NCBI GenBank assembly: GCA_016875395.1
Contig: VGRF01000001.1
Coordinates: forward strand, 221,921 to 285,920
Direction: 5' to 3'
Length of the DNA: 64,000 nt
Source of the DNA: Deltaproteobacteria bacterium
Lineage (GTDB): Bacteria; Myxococcota_A; UBA9160; UBA6930
The notes beneath the pieces are model-generated. The model was given only the letters and a program-made list of their open reading frames with translations, did no database searches and was not told the origin of the DNA. Position numbers and translations under genes: made by a program. Within the stretch, counting starts at the first letter, position 1. Each line of letters starts with the position of its first letter. Below are positions 7,811 through 15,875 of the stretch, piece after piece.

Positions 7811-9094
7811 ATGTTCGCGCCGCCCGACGCTCTGTTGCCCTCGCTCGCTGCCGCGATCGGCGTGGGCGTGCCGCTCTTCGCCGCGAAGGCCCGTGGGCGC
7901 ACGTACGCGCTGTTCGCGCTGGTGCTCGTCACGCTCTCGTTTCCGGCGGGCGTGATCCTCGCGCTCCGGCTGATCGAGCTGTCGGGGCCGCGCTTCGGGC
8001 CGCTCGTGGGCTGGGCGTTCGTGTACGGCATCGCCGCGACGGGCCTGCACATGGCGTCGCTGGTGCGCGCGCGGCTGCGGCAGCGCTGGGTGCGCTACGC
8101 GATGAGCGTGCCGGGCATGACGATGCTCGCGCTCGGCGCGCTCGCGCTGCCGTTCCTGCTCGCGCTCGCGCCCGTGCGCGGCTTGTTAGGGCTGGCGGAC
8201 GCGCACGGCGCGCTCGCGGCCCTCGCCTACGCGGACTGGCTGCCCGTGCTCGCGATCGTGCACGCGCTCGCGACCTCGTTCGGCGCGCGGCGCGAGTTCG
8301 TGCGCATCGACCTCGCGCAGGGCGGCGAGCCGGCCGCTCTGCAGCGCGTTCCCGTCGAGCGACGAAGCTCTGCGTTCGAGGCGCACAATCCGCGCCCGCT
8401 GCGCATCGTGCAGATCACCGACCCGCACATCGGCCCGTGGCAGCCGGTACATCGCCTCGAGCGCCGCATCGAGGAGCTTGCCGCGCACGAGCCAGACCTC
8501 GTGCTGCTCACCGGCGACTTCCTCACGATGGAGAGCAACGGCACGCCCGGCGCGCTCGCCCGCGCGCTCTCACCGCTCACCAAGCTGCGCGGGCGCTGCT
8601 TCGCGATCTTCGGCAACCACGACCACGAGGCGCCCGAGGAAGTGCGCGAGGCGCTCGCGGCCACCGGCATCACGCTGCTGGTGGACGACGAAGTTGTTAC
8701 GGAGACGCCGGCCGGGCCGGTGCAGATCGTCGGCGCCGATCACTACTGGGAGGAGCGCGAGGAGCGCATTCCCGCGCTGCTGAAGCGCTTCCCGCGGCGG
8801 GCGGGGCATTTCCGCTTGTTCCTGCTGCACGACCCGCTCGGCTTCCGCAGCGTCACGCCGGGCGAGGTCGACCTCACGCTCTCCGGTCACACGCACGGCG
8901 GCCAGCTCGGCCTCGTCTCGTTCGGCTTCGACTGGACCGTGCTCTCGCGCTCGCGCTGGCCCGACCAAGGCCTCTTCGCGCTCGGCGCGAGCCGCCTCTA
9001 CGTACACCGCGGCACGGGCTTCTACGGCTTCCCGCTGCGCGTCGGCGTGCCCGGCGAGCTCTCGCTCGTCGAGGTGATCCCGCGCGCGCGCTAG
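7811..9094 (+). CDS. Membrane-anchored metallophosphoesterase (calcineurin-like)
   Basis: 427 residues. The N-terminal ~170 residues form four or five hydrophobic helices; a calcineurin-type phosphoesterase domain follows, with metal-binding motifs ITDPHIG, LTGDFLT, GNHDHE, LLHDP and GHTHGG in order. The layout (membrane segments, then a YkuE/YaeI-like catalytic domain) suggests a cytoplasmic or periplasmic face enzyme acting on phosphodiesters such as UDP-diacylglucosamine or lipids, but the substrate is not known. Longer in-frame starts upstream cross the divergent hemF promoter region, so I chose the ATG at 7811. Two copies of the TTGTTA(C/G)GG word lie within it. Confidence 0.87.
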   Translation: MFAPPDALLPSLAAAIGVGVPLFAAKARGRTYALFALVLVTLSFPAGVILALRLIELSGPRFGPLVGWAFVYGIAATGLHMASLVRARLRQRWVRYAMSVPGMTMLALGALALPFLLALAPVRGLLGLADAHGALAALAYADWLPVLAIVHALATSFGARREFVRIDLAQGGEPAALQRVPVERRSSAFEAHNPRPLRIVQITDPHIGPWQPVHRLERRIEELAAHEPDLVLLTGDFLTMESNGTPGALARALSPLTKLRGRCFAIFGNHDHEAPEEVREALAATGITLLVDDEVVTETPAGPVQIVGADHYWEEREERIPALLKRFPRRAGHFRLFLLHDPLGFRSVTPGEVDLTLSGHTHGGQLGLVSFGFDWTVLSRSRWPDQGLFALGASRLYVHRGTGFYGFPLRVGVPGELSLVEVIPRAR

Positions 9095-9116
9095 CGAGCG
9101 AAGGCGAACGGCCCGA

Positions 9117-10211
9117 TCAGAACGTCAGGATCGCGCGCCCGAAGATCTGACCCGACTCGAGCGCGTGTGTCGCCTCGTTGATCTTTTCGATCGGGAAGCG
9201 CGCGGTGACGAGCGCATCGAGGTCGAGCTTCTTCGACGCGTGCCAGTCGAGGAAGACCGGGAAGTCGCGATCGGGCACGCACGAGCCGCCGATGCTGCCG
9301 ATGTACTTCTTCTCGTGCAGCAGGATCTCGATCGGCGGAAGCGTGAGCTCCTGCGTCGGCACGCCCACCAGCACCGCCGTGCCGCCGCTCTTCCAGCCGA
9401 AGCTGCCGCTGCGACACGCCATCAGAATCTGCTGCATGGTCTTCACGACGCCGATGCAGTCGAACGCGTGATCGACGCCCGACACGGGCGTGCCGAACAT
9501 CGTGAGCTCGTTCTTGCGCTGCGTGAGCCGGTTAATCTCGGCGACCGCGTCCACGCGCGCGGCGTTGATCGTCACGCTCGCGCCGAACTTGCGCGCGAAC
9601 GCGAGCTTCTCATCGTCGAGGTCGACGACGATCAGCGGATCGGCGCCGGCTTCGCGCGCCGCGGCGACGGCGCTGAGCCCGACGCCGCCCGCGCCGAAGA
9701 TCGCGACGCTCTCGCCGCGCTTCACCGCGGCCGTGTTCATCACCGCGCCGGCGCCCGTCATCACCGCGCAGCCGATGATCGCCGTCACGTCGCGCGGCGC
9801 GTCGGCGCGCACTTTCACCACGTATTGCTCGTCGGCGACGGTGTGATCCGCCCAGGTGTAGACGTTCTGCGACTGCGCGAGCGAGCCGTCCGCGAGCGGA
9901 AGCGTCGCGGGCTCGGCGAAGCGCGGGTTCTGCGGCTTGTTACGGGGAACCCACGTCACGAACACGAGGTCGCCCTCGCGCACGTGGGTCACCTTGCTCC
10001 CCGCCGCGAGCACGACGCCGGTCGACTCGTGCCCGAGGACCACCGGCGCCTCGCGCGGCGAGTGCATCTGGTGGAGCTGGCTGTGGCACACGCCGCTCGC
10101 GAACTGCTTCACCACGACCTGATGCGGGCTCGGATCGGGCAGGCGCAGCTCGTGCAGCTCGAGCGGGCCGGGGTTCTTCGGAAGCACGACGACGCGGGCG
10201 CGGACGCTCAT
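9117..10211 (-). CDS. Zinc-dependent MDR alcohol dehydrogenase lacking the structural zinc site
   Basis: 364 residues. Catalytic zinc ligands Cys42 (SGVCHSQ) and His61-Glu62 (GHEST) are present, and a Rossmann GAGGVGLSAV binds NAD(P). The lobe that in class III and microbial alcohol dehydrogenases holds four cysteines reads VTWVPRNKPQNPRF, with no cysteines, so structural zinc is absent. Overall it is closest to class III-like alcohol dehydrogenases (GCAVMTGAGAVMNTA block). A GGAGG ribosome binding site precedes the ATG. It is followed downstream (higher coordinates) by polB on the same strand with a 70 bp gap. Substrate unknown. Confidence 0.88.
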   Translation of the reverse strand: MSVRARVVVLPKNPGPLELHELRLPDPSPHQVVVKQFASGVCHSQLHQMHSPREAPVVLGHESTGVVLAAGSKVTHVREGDLVFVTWVPRNKPQNPRFAEPATLPLADGSLAQSQNVYTWADHTVADEQYVVKVRADAPRDVTAIIGCAVMTGAGAVMNTAAVKRGESVAIFGAGGVGLSAVAAAREAGADPLIVVDLDDEKLAFARKFGASVTINAARVDAVAEINRLTQRKNELTMFGTPVSGVDHAFDCIGVVKTMQQILMACRSGSFGWKSGGTAVLVGVPTQELTLPPIEILLHEKKYIGSIGGSCVPDRDFPVFLDWHASKKLDLDALVTARFPIEKINEATHALESGQIFGRAILTF

Positions 10212-10281
10212 GGGGGGAACCTCCGCTCGGAGGCGTAGCACCGCGCGCTTCAGCGCCCCTGCGTCTCGCGAGAGATGGGTT

Positions 10282-12639
10282 CTAGAGCAGCGAGAGCTGC
10301 TGCGGCGCGCCGAGCGCGGCGTCGAAGCTCGTCCCGAGATCTTCGAACATGCTCTCGGCGACGGGGCGCAGCACTTTCTGCACGTAGTGCTCGCGGTCGA
10401 TGCGCGGCGGCAGCGGGCGCCCCAACAACGCGGGCTCGGCGCCGGTCGCGGTGATCACGTAGCGGATCGAACGCCCAGGCTTGCCGCCCAGCTTGCGCGC
10501 GGCCTGCACGTGCGGCGCGTTCGCGCTGTAGCGATCGAGCCCGCCCTTGCGGATGCGCTTCGTGGTGACGAGCTCCGCGTCGAGCGCGCCGCTGCGCACG
10601 CTCGCGACGAGCTCGCGCACGAAGGGCGCGGGATCCTCGTCGGCGAACACGCGCTCCAGCATGCCGTGCTGCAGGCGCTGCACGACCTCGGGGTAGTCGC
10701 TGCGCACGGCTTCGAGCCCGATCACGTGAAGCTTCCCGGCGCTGAAGCCCGCGTAGCGCTTCTTGCTCCCCGCCCGCCCGCCGCGCACGCGCGGCAGCCA
10801 GAGCCGATCGAAGATCTCCTCCAGCTCGAGCACGAGCCGGGGCAGGGCGTCGTACTCGCGCCGCACGCGCTCTGCGATCGCGCGCTCCACGTCCACCCGT
10901 AACGACTCGGCGTCGTCGTGCGCGCGGAGCTGCACGAACACGGAGTCGGTGTCGCCGTACAGCACGGCGACGCCGCGCGCCTCGAACGCCTCCTTCGTCC
11001 AGCGCAGCGTCTGCTGTCCGAAGCTCGTGATGGCGTTCGCGATGTCCGGGTCGAAGAAGCGGCACGCGGTGGCGCCGAGCACGCCGAACATCGCGTTCAT
11101 CAGGATCTTGATCGCCTGATCGGCGTGGCGGTCGCCGCGCGCCTTCGCCGCCTCGCGCTGCGACGCGAGCTCGCCGAGCGCCGCGGGCAGGATCGACTCG
11201 CTGCGCGAGAAGCGTGCGCCGTTCGGCGCCGTGATCGCGTCGTCGCCCGCGCGCGCGTGCGCCAGCGGATCGAGGCCGAACGTGCGGATCAGGCTCGGGT
11301 AGAGGCTCTTGAAGTCGAACACGGCGACGCGCTTGTGGAAGCCCGGCGTCGAGTCGATCAGGGCGCCGCCCGCGACCGCGACCGGCGCGCGCTCGAGGAC
11401 GCTCGGCGCGACGAAGCCGCGCCGGCGAAGCTCGGGCAGATAGAGCGCGTCGAACGACGCGATGCTCGCGCCGACGCGATCGAGCTGCATGCCGGTGAGG
11501 CGCGAGCGCGAGATCGCGAGATCGAGCAGGCCTTCGCGCGCGAGAATCTCCGGCACGAGCCGCGCGTCTTCGAGGTTGTAGGCCGCGAGCGCCTCGGGCT
11601 CCTCGCGCCAGAGGCGCAGGATCTCGGCCGCCGCGTCGGGCACTTCCTGATCGATCTTCTTGCCACGCCCGAGCACGGAGCGCGCCACGGTCTCGAGCCG
11701 GTAATCCGGCAGCTTCAGCGCGTCGCGCACGAGCGGGATGCCGTCGAGCACCATGCGCCCCGGCACCTCCGCGCGCGACTGCGCGAACGGCCCCTGGTCG
11801 ACGATCAGCCGCGGCGGCTCGCGCGTGCGCCCGATCGCGCACGGGATGCGCAGCGCGGTGCAGCGCGCGAGCAGCACGCGCAGGTCGAAGTCGACCACGT
11901 TCCAGCCTAACAACACGTCGGGATCGAGGGCGCGCACGCGCGCGACCAAGGCCGAGAGCAGCGCAGGCTCCTCGGGGTGCACGATCGCGCCGGGCACCGC
12001 GCGCGCGGCCACGAGATGCACCTCCTCCACGCCACAGCCCGCGATCGCCGCGGCGAAGATGCGGCTCGCGTCGGGCGTCGTCTCGAGATCGAGCGAGAGC
12101 GTGCGCAGCGCGACCCGCGGCGCAGGCGAGGGCGCGAGCTCCGGATTCGTGAACACGACGACGCCGTCGGGGCGCTGCACGCCGCGGCCCGTGATCTCGC
12201 ACGTTGCGCGGATGCCGCGGTCGATCAGGAACCGGTAGGCGAAGCGCAGGTCCGCCTCGTAAGCGACGCCGCCCGCTCGCTGCACGGCCTCGCGCAGCGC
12301 CGGCACCGCGCCGGGCAGGCTCGCTTCGACGCGCACGACCGGGTCGCCCGCGAGCGTGCGCAGCGCGCATTCGCTCACCGCGCCGCCCGCGAGGCGCGCC
12401 GCGTTCGCCGCCGCAGGCGAGGCGAAGAAGTACGGGCGCACGCGGTCGTCCTCGACGAGAAACGCGTCGCCGCTCTCCGCGCGCCCGTACAGCTGCACGA
12501 CCGCGACGCCTTCGCGAACGCGGTAGGTCGGCTGAACGATGAAGCCGCGCAAGGCTGGCCCTTCCGAATCTCCGCTCGCCTTCGGCTCGCTGCGCGCGAT
12601 CTGCGCCGCTTCCTCGGCGCTGGATCGCTGGCACTTCAC
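10282..12639 (-). CDS. polB: Family B DNA polymerase (DNA polymerase II type)
   Basis: 785 residues, the size of E. coli Pol II. Exonuclease motifs: LSLDLETTPD (Exo I) and GWNVVDFDLRVL (Exo II). Polymerase motifs: FDFKSLYPSLI (A), KILMNAMFGVLG (B) and YGDTDSVFV (C), so both proofreading and synthesis look intact. Pol II acts in damage tolerance and replication restart. The ATG at 12639 adds about 32 Ser/Glu/Ala-rich residues before GFIVQPTYR, where family homology starts; that segment is encoded by DNA resembling the dispersed repeat arm, and a TTG just before RGFIVQ is an alternative start. No SOS operator is evident upstream. Confidence 0.93.
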   Translation of the reverse strand: MKCQRSSAEEAAQIARSEPKASGDSEGPALRGFIVQPTYRVREGVAVVQLYGRAESGDAFLVEDDRVRPYFFASPAAANAARLAGGAVSECALRTLAGDPVVRVEASLPGAVPALREAVQRAGGVAYEADLRFAYRFLIDRGIRATCEITGRGVQRPDGVVVFTNPELAPSPAPRVALRTLSLDLETTPDASRIFAAAIAGCGVEEVHLVAARAVPGAIVHPEEPALLSALVARVRALDPDVLLGWNVVDFDLRVLLARCTALRIPCAIGRTREPPRLIVDQGPFAQSRAEVPGRMVLDGIPLVRDALKLPDYRLETVARSVLGRGKKIDQEVPDAAAEILRLWREEPEALAAYNLEDARLVPEILAREGLLDLAISRSRLTGMQLDRVGASIASFDALYLPELRRRGFVAPSVLERAPVAVAGGALIDSTPGFHKRVAVFDFKSLYPSLIRTFGLDPLAHARAGDDAITAPNGARFSRSESILPAALGELASQREAAKARGDRHADQAIKILMNAMFGVLGATACRFFDPDIANAITSFGQQTLRWTKEAFEARGVAVLYGDTDSVFVQLRAHDDAESLRVDVERAIAERVRREYDALPRLVLELEEIFDRLWLPRVRGGRAGSKKRYAGFSAGKLHVIGLEAVRSDYPEVVQRLQHGMLERVFADEDPAPFVRELVASVRSGALDAELVTTKRIRKGGLDRYSANAPHVQAARKLGGKPGRSIRYVITATGAEPALLGRPLPPRIDREHYVQKVLRPVAESMFEDLGTSFDAALGAPQQLSLL

Positions 12640-12707
12640 GAGCCGCGATCGGGCGCTGCATTGTCACCTGAACGGGCGCGCGGATCACGCGGTCTCTTGG
12701 CGAGGCC

Positions 12708-13580
12708 CTACCGGAACAGCACTCGCGCGAGCAGGCTGCGGTACTCCTGCGTGAGATCGTGCTCGCCGCCGAGCACGCCGAACACGTCTAGCATCGCCTT
12801 GCGCGCGGCGTCTTCCTGGAAGTGCGCGTCAGCCTCTACGCACGCGAGCAGCTCGGCGAGCGCGGCCTCGTAGCGGCGCGCGGCGGCGAGCGCGCGCCCG
12901 TACTCGATGCGGGCCCCGAGGTCGTTCGGGTTCGCGCGCGCCTTCGCTTCGAGCGCGGCGAGATCTCCCGTGTCCGACGGCGCGGCGGCGCGCGTGCGCA
13001 GCTCCGCGGCGAGGCGCTCCGCTTCCTGCTCCACGGCGGGCGCGCCCACGACGCGCTCGAGCAGCGCGAGCGCTTCTTCCGTGGCGCCGCGCTCGCCGAG
13101 CACGCGCGCGAGCCCGACCAGCGCGATCGGGTGCCGCGCATCTTCCTTCAGCGCGCCGCGGAAGCGCTCCTCGGCCGCATTCGCGTGGCCGGCCAATAAC
13201 ATCTCTCCGCCTTCCTTCGCGAGCCGATCGGCCTGCGTCGGCAGGATCGCCGCGAGAAAGCGCTTCACTTCGCTCTCGGGCTGCGCTCCCACGAACTGGC
13301 TGCGCGCCTGGCCGTCCCGGAAGGCGATCACGAGGGGAATGCTGCGCGCCTGCGCGGCGGCCGCGATCTGCGGGTTCTCGTCGACGTTGATCTTTGCGAG
13401 CACGAATGCGCCGTTCTGCTGCACGGCTTGGCGCTCGAGGATCGGCCCGAGCGTGCGGCACGGGCCGCACCACGGCGCCCAGAAGTCGACGACGACGGGC
13501 ACTTCGCGCGAGCGATCGAGCACCTCGCGCTCGAAGGTCGCGTCGGTGACGTCGATGACGTGAGGATTCGCGGCGGCCAT
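12708..13580 (-). CDS. cnoX: Co-chaperone thioredoxin with TPR domain, CnoX/YbbN type
   Basis: 290 residues. An N-terminal thioredoxin domain (about 1-110) with active site WCGPC (Cys38, Cys41) is joined to a C-terminal TPR-like helical region with repeats such as [19 protein letters not shown] and ALLERVV. This is the CnoX architecture, a chaperedoxin that protects proteins from oxidative aggregation and hands them to GroEL or DnaK. E. coli CnoX has lost the canonical motif (SQHC); here the CGPC site suggests redox activity is kept. It lies 5 bp after grxD on the same strand, giving a two-gene thiol operon. Confidence 0.9.
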   Translation of the reverse strand: MAAANPHVIDVTDATFEREVLDRSREVPVVVDFWAPWCGPCRTLGPILERQAVQQNGAFVLAKINVDENPQIAAAAQARSIPLVIAFRDGQARSQFVGAQPESEVKRFLAAILPTQADRLAKEGGEMLLAGHANAAEERFRGALKEDARHPIALVGLARVLGERGATEEALALLERVVGAPAVEQEAERLAAELRTRAAAPSDTGDLAALEAKARANPNDLGARIEYGRALAAARRYEAALAELLACVEADAHFQEDAARKAMLDVFGVLGGEHDLTQEYRSLLARVLFR

Positions 13581-13585
13581 CTCGC

Positions 13586-13915
13586 TTACTGCGCGACCTT
13601 CTCGCGCATCAGCGTTTGCAGCTCGCCGCTCTGGAACATCTCGGTGACGATGTCGCAGCCGCCGATGAACTCGCCCGCCACGTAGAGCTGCGGAATCGTC
13701 GGCCAGCTCGAGAAGTCCTTGATGCCCTGGCGGATCGCGGGGTCCGCGAGCACGTCGACCGTCGTGTAGTCGGGCACCAGCCGGTCGAGCATCTGCACCA
13801 CGCGCGCGGAGAACCCGCACTGCGGGAAGTCGCGCGTGCCCTTCATGAACAGCACGACGCGATCGGAGCCGATCGTGTTCTGGATCTTCGTGCGCGTCGC
13901 TGCATCGATCGCCAT
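13586..13915 (-). CDS. grxD: Monothiol glutaredoxin GrxD
   Basis: 109 residues. The monothiol CGFS active site (Cys33 in [11 protein letters not shown]), WPTIPQLYV cis-Pro block and GGCDI glutathione-binding block define the Grx4/GrxD class, which binds a glutathione-ligated [2Fe-2S] cluster and works in iron-sulfur trafficking. The ATG at 13915 has a GAGGAGAG ribosome binding site; a longer in-frame start at 13993 adds residues without family resemblance. It is the first gene of an operon with cnoX and divergent from the ferredoxin gene, which fits a shared redox/Fe-S theme. Confidence 0.95.
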   Translation of the reverse strand: MAIDAATRTKIQNTIGSDRVVLFMKGTRDFPQCGFSARVVQMLDRLVPDYTTVDVLADPAIRQGIKDFSSWPTIPQLYVAGEFIGGCDIVTEMFQSGELQTLMREKVAQ

Positions 13916-14061
13916 GAATCTCTCCTCGTGGCCGCGGCCGTCCGCGCGCCGCGGCTGCGCACTCGTGTTCGCGCGCTGCCAGCTTGCTCGCAACCTAGAA
14001 CCTGGGTTAGCAATCGGTCAACGCGTTCGGCCCTCCAACTCATCGAGGATGAAGAAGAAAG

Positions 14062-14415
14062 ATGCCCTGGGTCATTACGAGCCTCTGCCGCGATTGCGTC
14101 GACCAAGCCTGCGTCGAGGTCTGCCCCGTCGACTGCATCTACGAATACAAGGGCGAGGACCGCGACTCGTTCCCGAACCAGCTCTTCATCGATCCGGAGG
14201 AGTGCATCGACTGCGGCGTGTGCGAGCCGGAGTGCCCGTGGGAGGCGATCTTCGAGGACGAGCGCGTGCCGGACGTCTTCACCGCCGACGTGAAGCTCAA
14301 CGCCGCGATCACCGAGACCAAAGACGACTTCGAGGTGCCGACGCACATCGAGAAGGGCAAGCCGACGCCGGAGCAGGTGGCGGCGAACAAACAGAAGTGG
14401 GGCTACGCGGACTAG
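14062..14415 (+). CDS. fdxA: Ferredoxin, 7Fe FdxA type
   Basis: 117 residues. The N-terminal half holds Cys9, Cys12, Cys17, Cys21 and Cys25 ([20 protein letters not shown]), and the second site is [12 protein letters not shown]. This matches bacterial ferredoxins that bind one [3Fe-4S] and one [4Fe-4S] cluster. It is acidic, as expected of a small cytoplasmic electron carrier. The C-terminal extension ([20 protein letters not shown]) is typical of the family. It precedes moaA, an iron-sulfur radical enzyme, by 71 bp; supply of electrons to that enzyme is possible but not shown. Confidence 0.93.
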   Translation: MPWVITSLCRDCVDQACVEVCPVDCIYEYKGEDRDSFPNQLFIDPEECIDCGVCEPECPWEAIFEDERVPDVFTADVKLNAAITETKDDFEVPTHIEKGKPTPEQVAANKQKWGYAD

Positions 14416-14486
14416 CCCGCTCGCTGCGCCGCGCGAGCGGCGAAGCGCCCGGCCGCGTCGCGCGTCGCTGACGAGGAGCTCGAGGC

Positions 14487-15545
14487 GTGGCCGCAGCGAA
14501 TGATTCCATCGGCGAGCGCGCGGAGAAGTCTCCCGCGCTCGCCGACGCTTTCGGCCGGAAGCTGCGCGACCTGCGCATCTCCGTCACCGATCGCTGCAAC
14601 TTCCGCTGCCCGTACTGCATGCCGGCCGAGACCTTCGGCCCCGGCTTCAAGTTCCTTCCGCGCAAAGAAGTGCTCACGTACGAAGAGATCGCGCGGCTCG
14701 CGCGCCTCTGCGTCTCGCTCGGCACGCGGAAGCTGCGCATCACCGGCGGCGAGCCGCTCGTGCGCGCAGACCTGCCCGAGCTGATCGAGCAGCTCGCGGC
14801 GATCGCCGGCGTCGACGACATCGCTCTGACGACGAATGGCCACTTGCTCGAGAAGTTCGCCGCGCCGCTCGCGCGCGCGGGGCTGCGCCGCGTGACGGTG
14901 AGCCTCGACAGCCACGACCCCGAAGTGTTCAAGAAGATGAGCGGCGGCATGTCGGCGCCCGACAAGGTGCTGCGCGGGATCGACGCGGCGGTTGCCGCAG
15001 GCCTCGGCCCGATCAAGATCAACTGCGTCGTGCAGCGCGGCGTGAACGACCACACGCTCGTCGACCTCGCCGCGCACTTTCGCGGCACTGGTCACATCCT
15101 GCGCTTCATCGAGTACATGGACGTGGGCACCGCGAACGGCTGGGAGATGGCGCAGGTGGTGCCGGCGCGCGAGATCGTGGCGCGCATCGCCGAGTGCTCC
15201 CCGCTCGAGCCCGCGGGCGCGAACTATCAGGGCGAAGTCGCGAAGCGCTGGCGCTACGCCGACGGCGCCGGCGAGATCGGCGTGATCTCGTCCGTCACGC
15301 AGCCCTTCTGTGGCGACTGCACGCGCGCGCGCCTCTCCGCCGAAGGCTCGCTCGTGACCTGCCTGTTCGCGACCACCGGCCGCGACCTCAAGACCCCGCT
15401 CCGCGCCGGCGCCAGCGACGCCGAGCTGCGCGAAGTGATTACGGGCACCTGGCGCGCGCGCAAAGACCGCTACTCCGAGGAGCGCACAGAGCTCGCACGG
15501 CACCGTGCCTCTACGCGCATTGAGATGTTCAAGCTTGGTGGGTGA
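14487..15545 (+). CDS. moaA: GTP 3',8-cyclase MoaA (molybdenum cofactor synthesis)
   Basis: 352 residues. A radical-SAM enzyme that with MoaC converts GTP to cyclic pyranopterin monophosphate. The N-terminal [4Fe-4S] motif is CNFRCPYC, followed by RKLRITGGEPLVR; the C-terminal second cluster motif is FCGDCTRARLSAEG...TC. The protein ends with a Gly-Gly (MFKLGG), the tail needed for activity in MoaA. The GTG start at 14487 is preceded by GAGGAG at the right spacing. No other moa genes are in the window. The palindromic element starting at 15571 lies 25 bp after its stop. Confidence 0.96.
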   Translation: MAAANDSIGERAEKSPALADAFGRKLRDLRISVTDRCNFRCPYCMPAETFGPGFKFLPRKEVLTYEEIARLARLCVSLGTRKLRITGGEPLVRADLPELIEQLAAIAGVDDIALTTNGHLLEKFAAPLARAGLRRVTVSLDSHDPEVFKKMSGGMSAPDKVLRGIDAAVAAGLGPIKINCVVQRGVNDHTLVDLAAHFRGTGHILRFIEYMDVGTANGWEMAQVVPAREIVARIAECSPLEPAGANYQGEVAKRWRYADGAGEIGVISSVTQPFCGDCTRARLSAEGSLVTCLFATTGRDLKTPLRAGASDAELREVITGTWRARKDRYSEERTELARHRASTRIEMFKLGG

Positions 15546-15570
15546 TCAAGGATTGGGTGCCGCTCGCTCT

Positions 15571-15872
15571 CTTCCTTGTTTACTCCGCGTTCGGCTCCGC
15601 AGACTCCGCCGAACGCTGCGCGCTTCGCTTGCGGCCTCGGCCGACACACACCGAGTTGCGCTCGACATCCAGCCCGCTCCGCCACTTCCGCGCCGCGGCA
15701 AAGCAGCGAGGCGGCGACACGCGCGGAGTCACCTCGCTGCATTGCCGCGTTCGCGATCAGGCCGGAAGAACCTCGAAGTCGAACGCTCCTGCCCAGCGCG
15801 TCGGCCGAGGCCGCAAGCGAAGCGCGCAGCATCGGGCGAGTCTTCGAGCCCGATGCGTAGTAAACAAGGAAG
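15571..15872. repeat. Nested inverted-repeat element, copy A1 (~300 bp)
   Basis: The 330 bp gap between moaA and the SelD fusion is almost wholly this element. Outer arms begin CTTCCTTGTTTACT and end AGTAAACAAGGAAG; the inner part of each arm shares GCTGCGCGCTTCGCTTGC and GGCCTCGGCCGAC. Each arm also folds on itself: stem GCGTTCGGC (15587-15595) pairs with 15608-15616, and GCATCGGGC (15829-15837) pairs with 15848-15856, around loops holding AGACTC or its complement GAGTCT. The central part is a further weaker palindrome. Copy A2 at 61231 aligns over the full length. Short frames within it are not credible genes. Its right end reaches the start of the next coding region. Confidence 0.85.
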
Positions 15873-15875
15873 AGC

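Noticed and set aside
15571-15872. A elements as integron attC sites
   Set aside because: Paired stems with variable sequence recall attC, but the loop core does not fit the conserved R'/R'' boxes, no integron integrase or cassette array is present, and arms are nested palindromes of another design.
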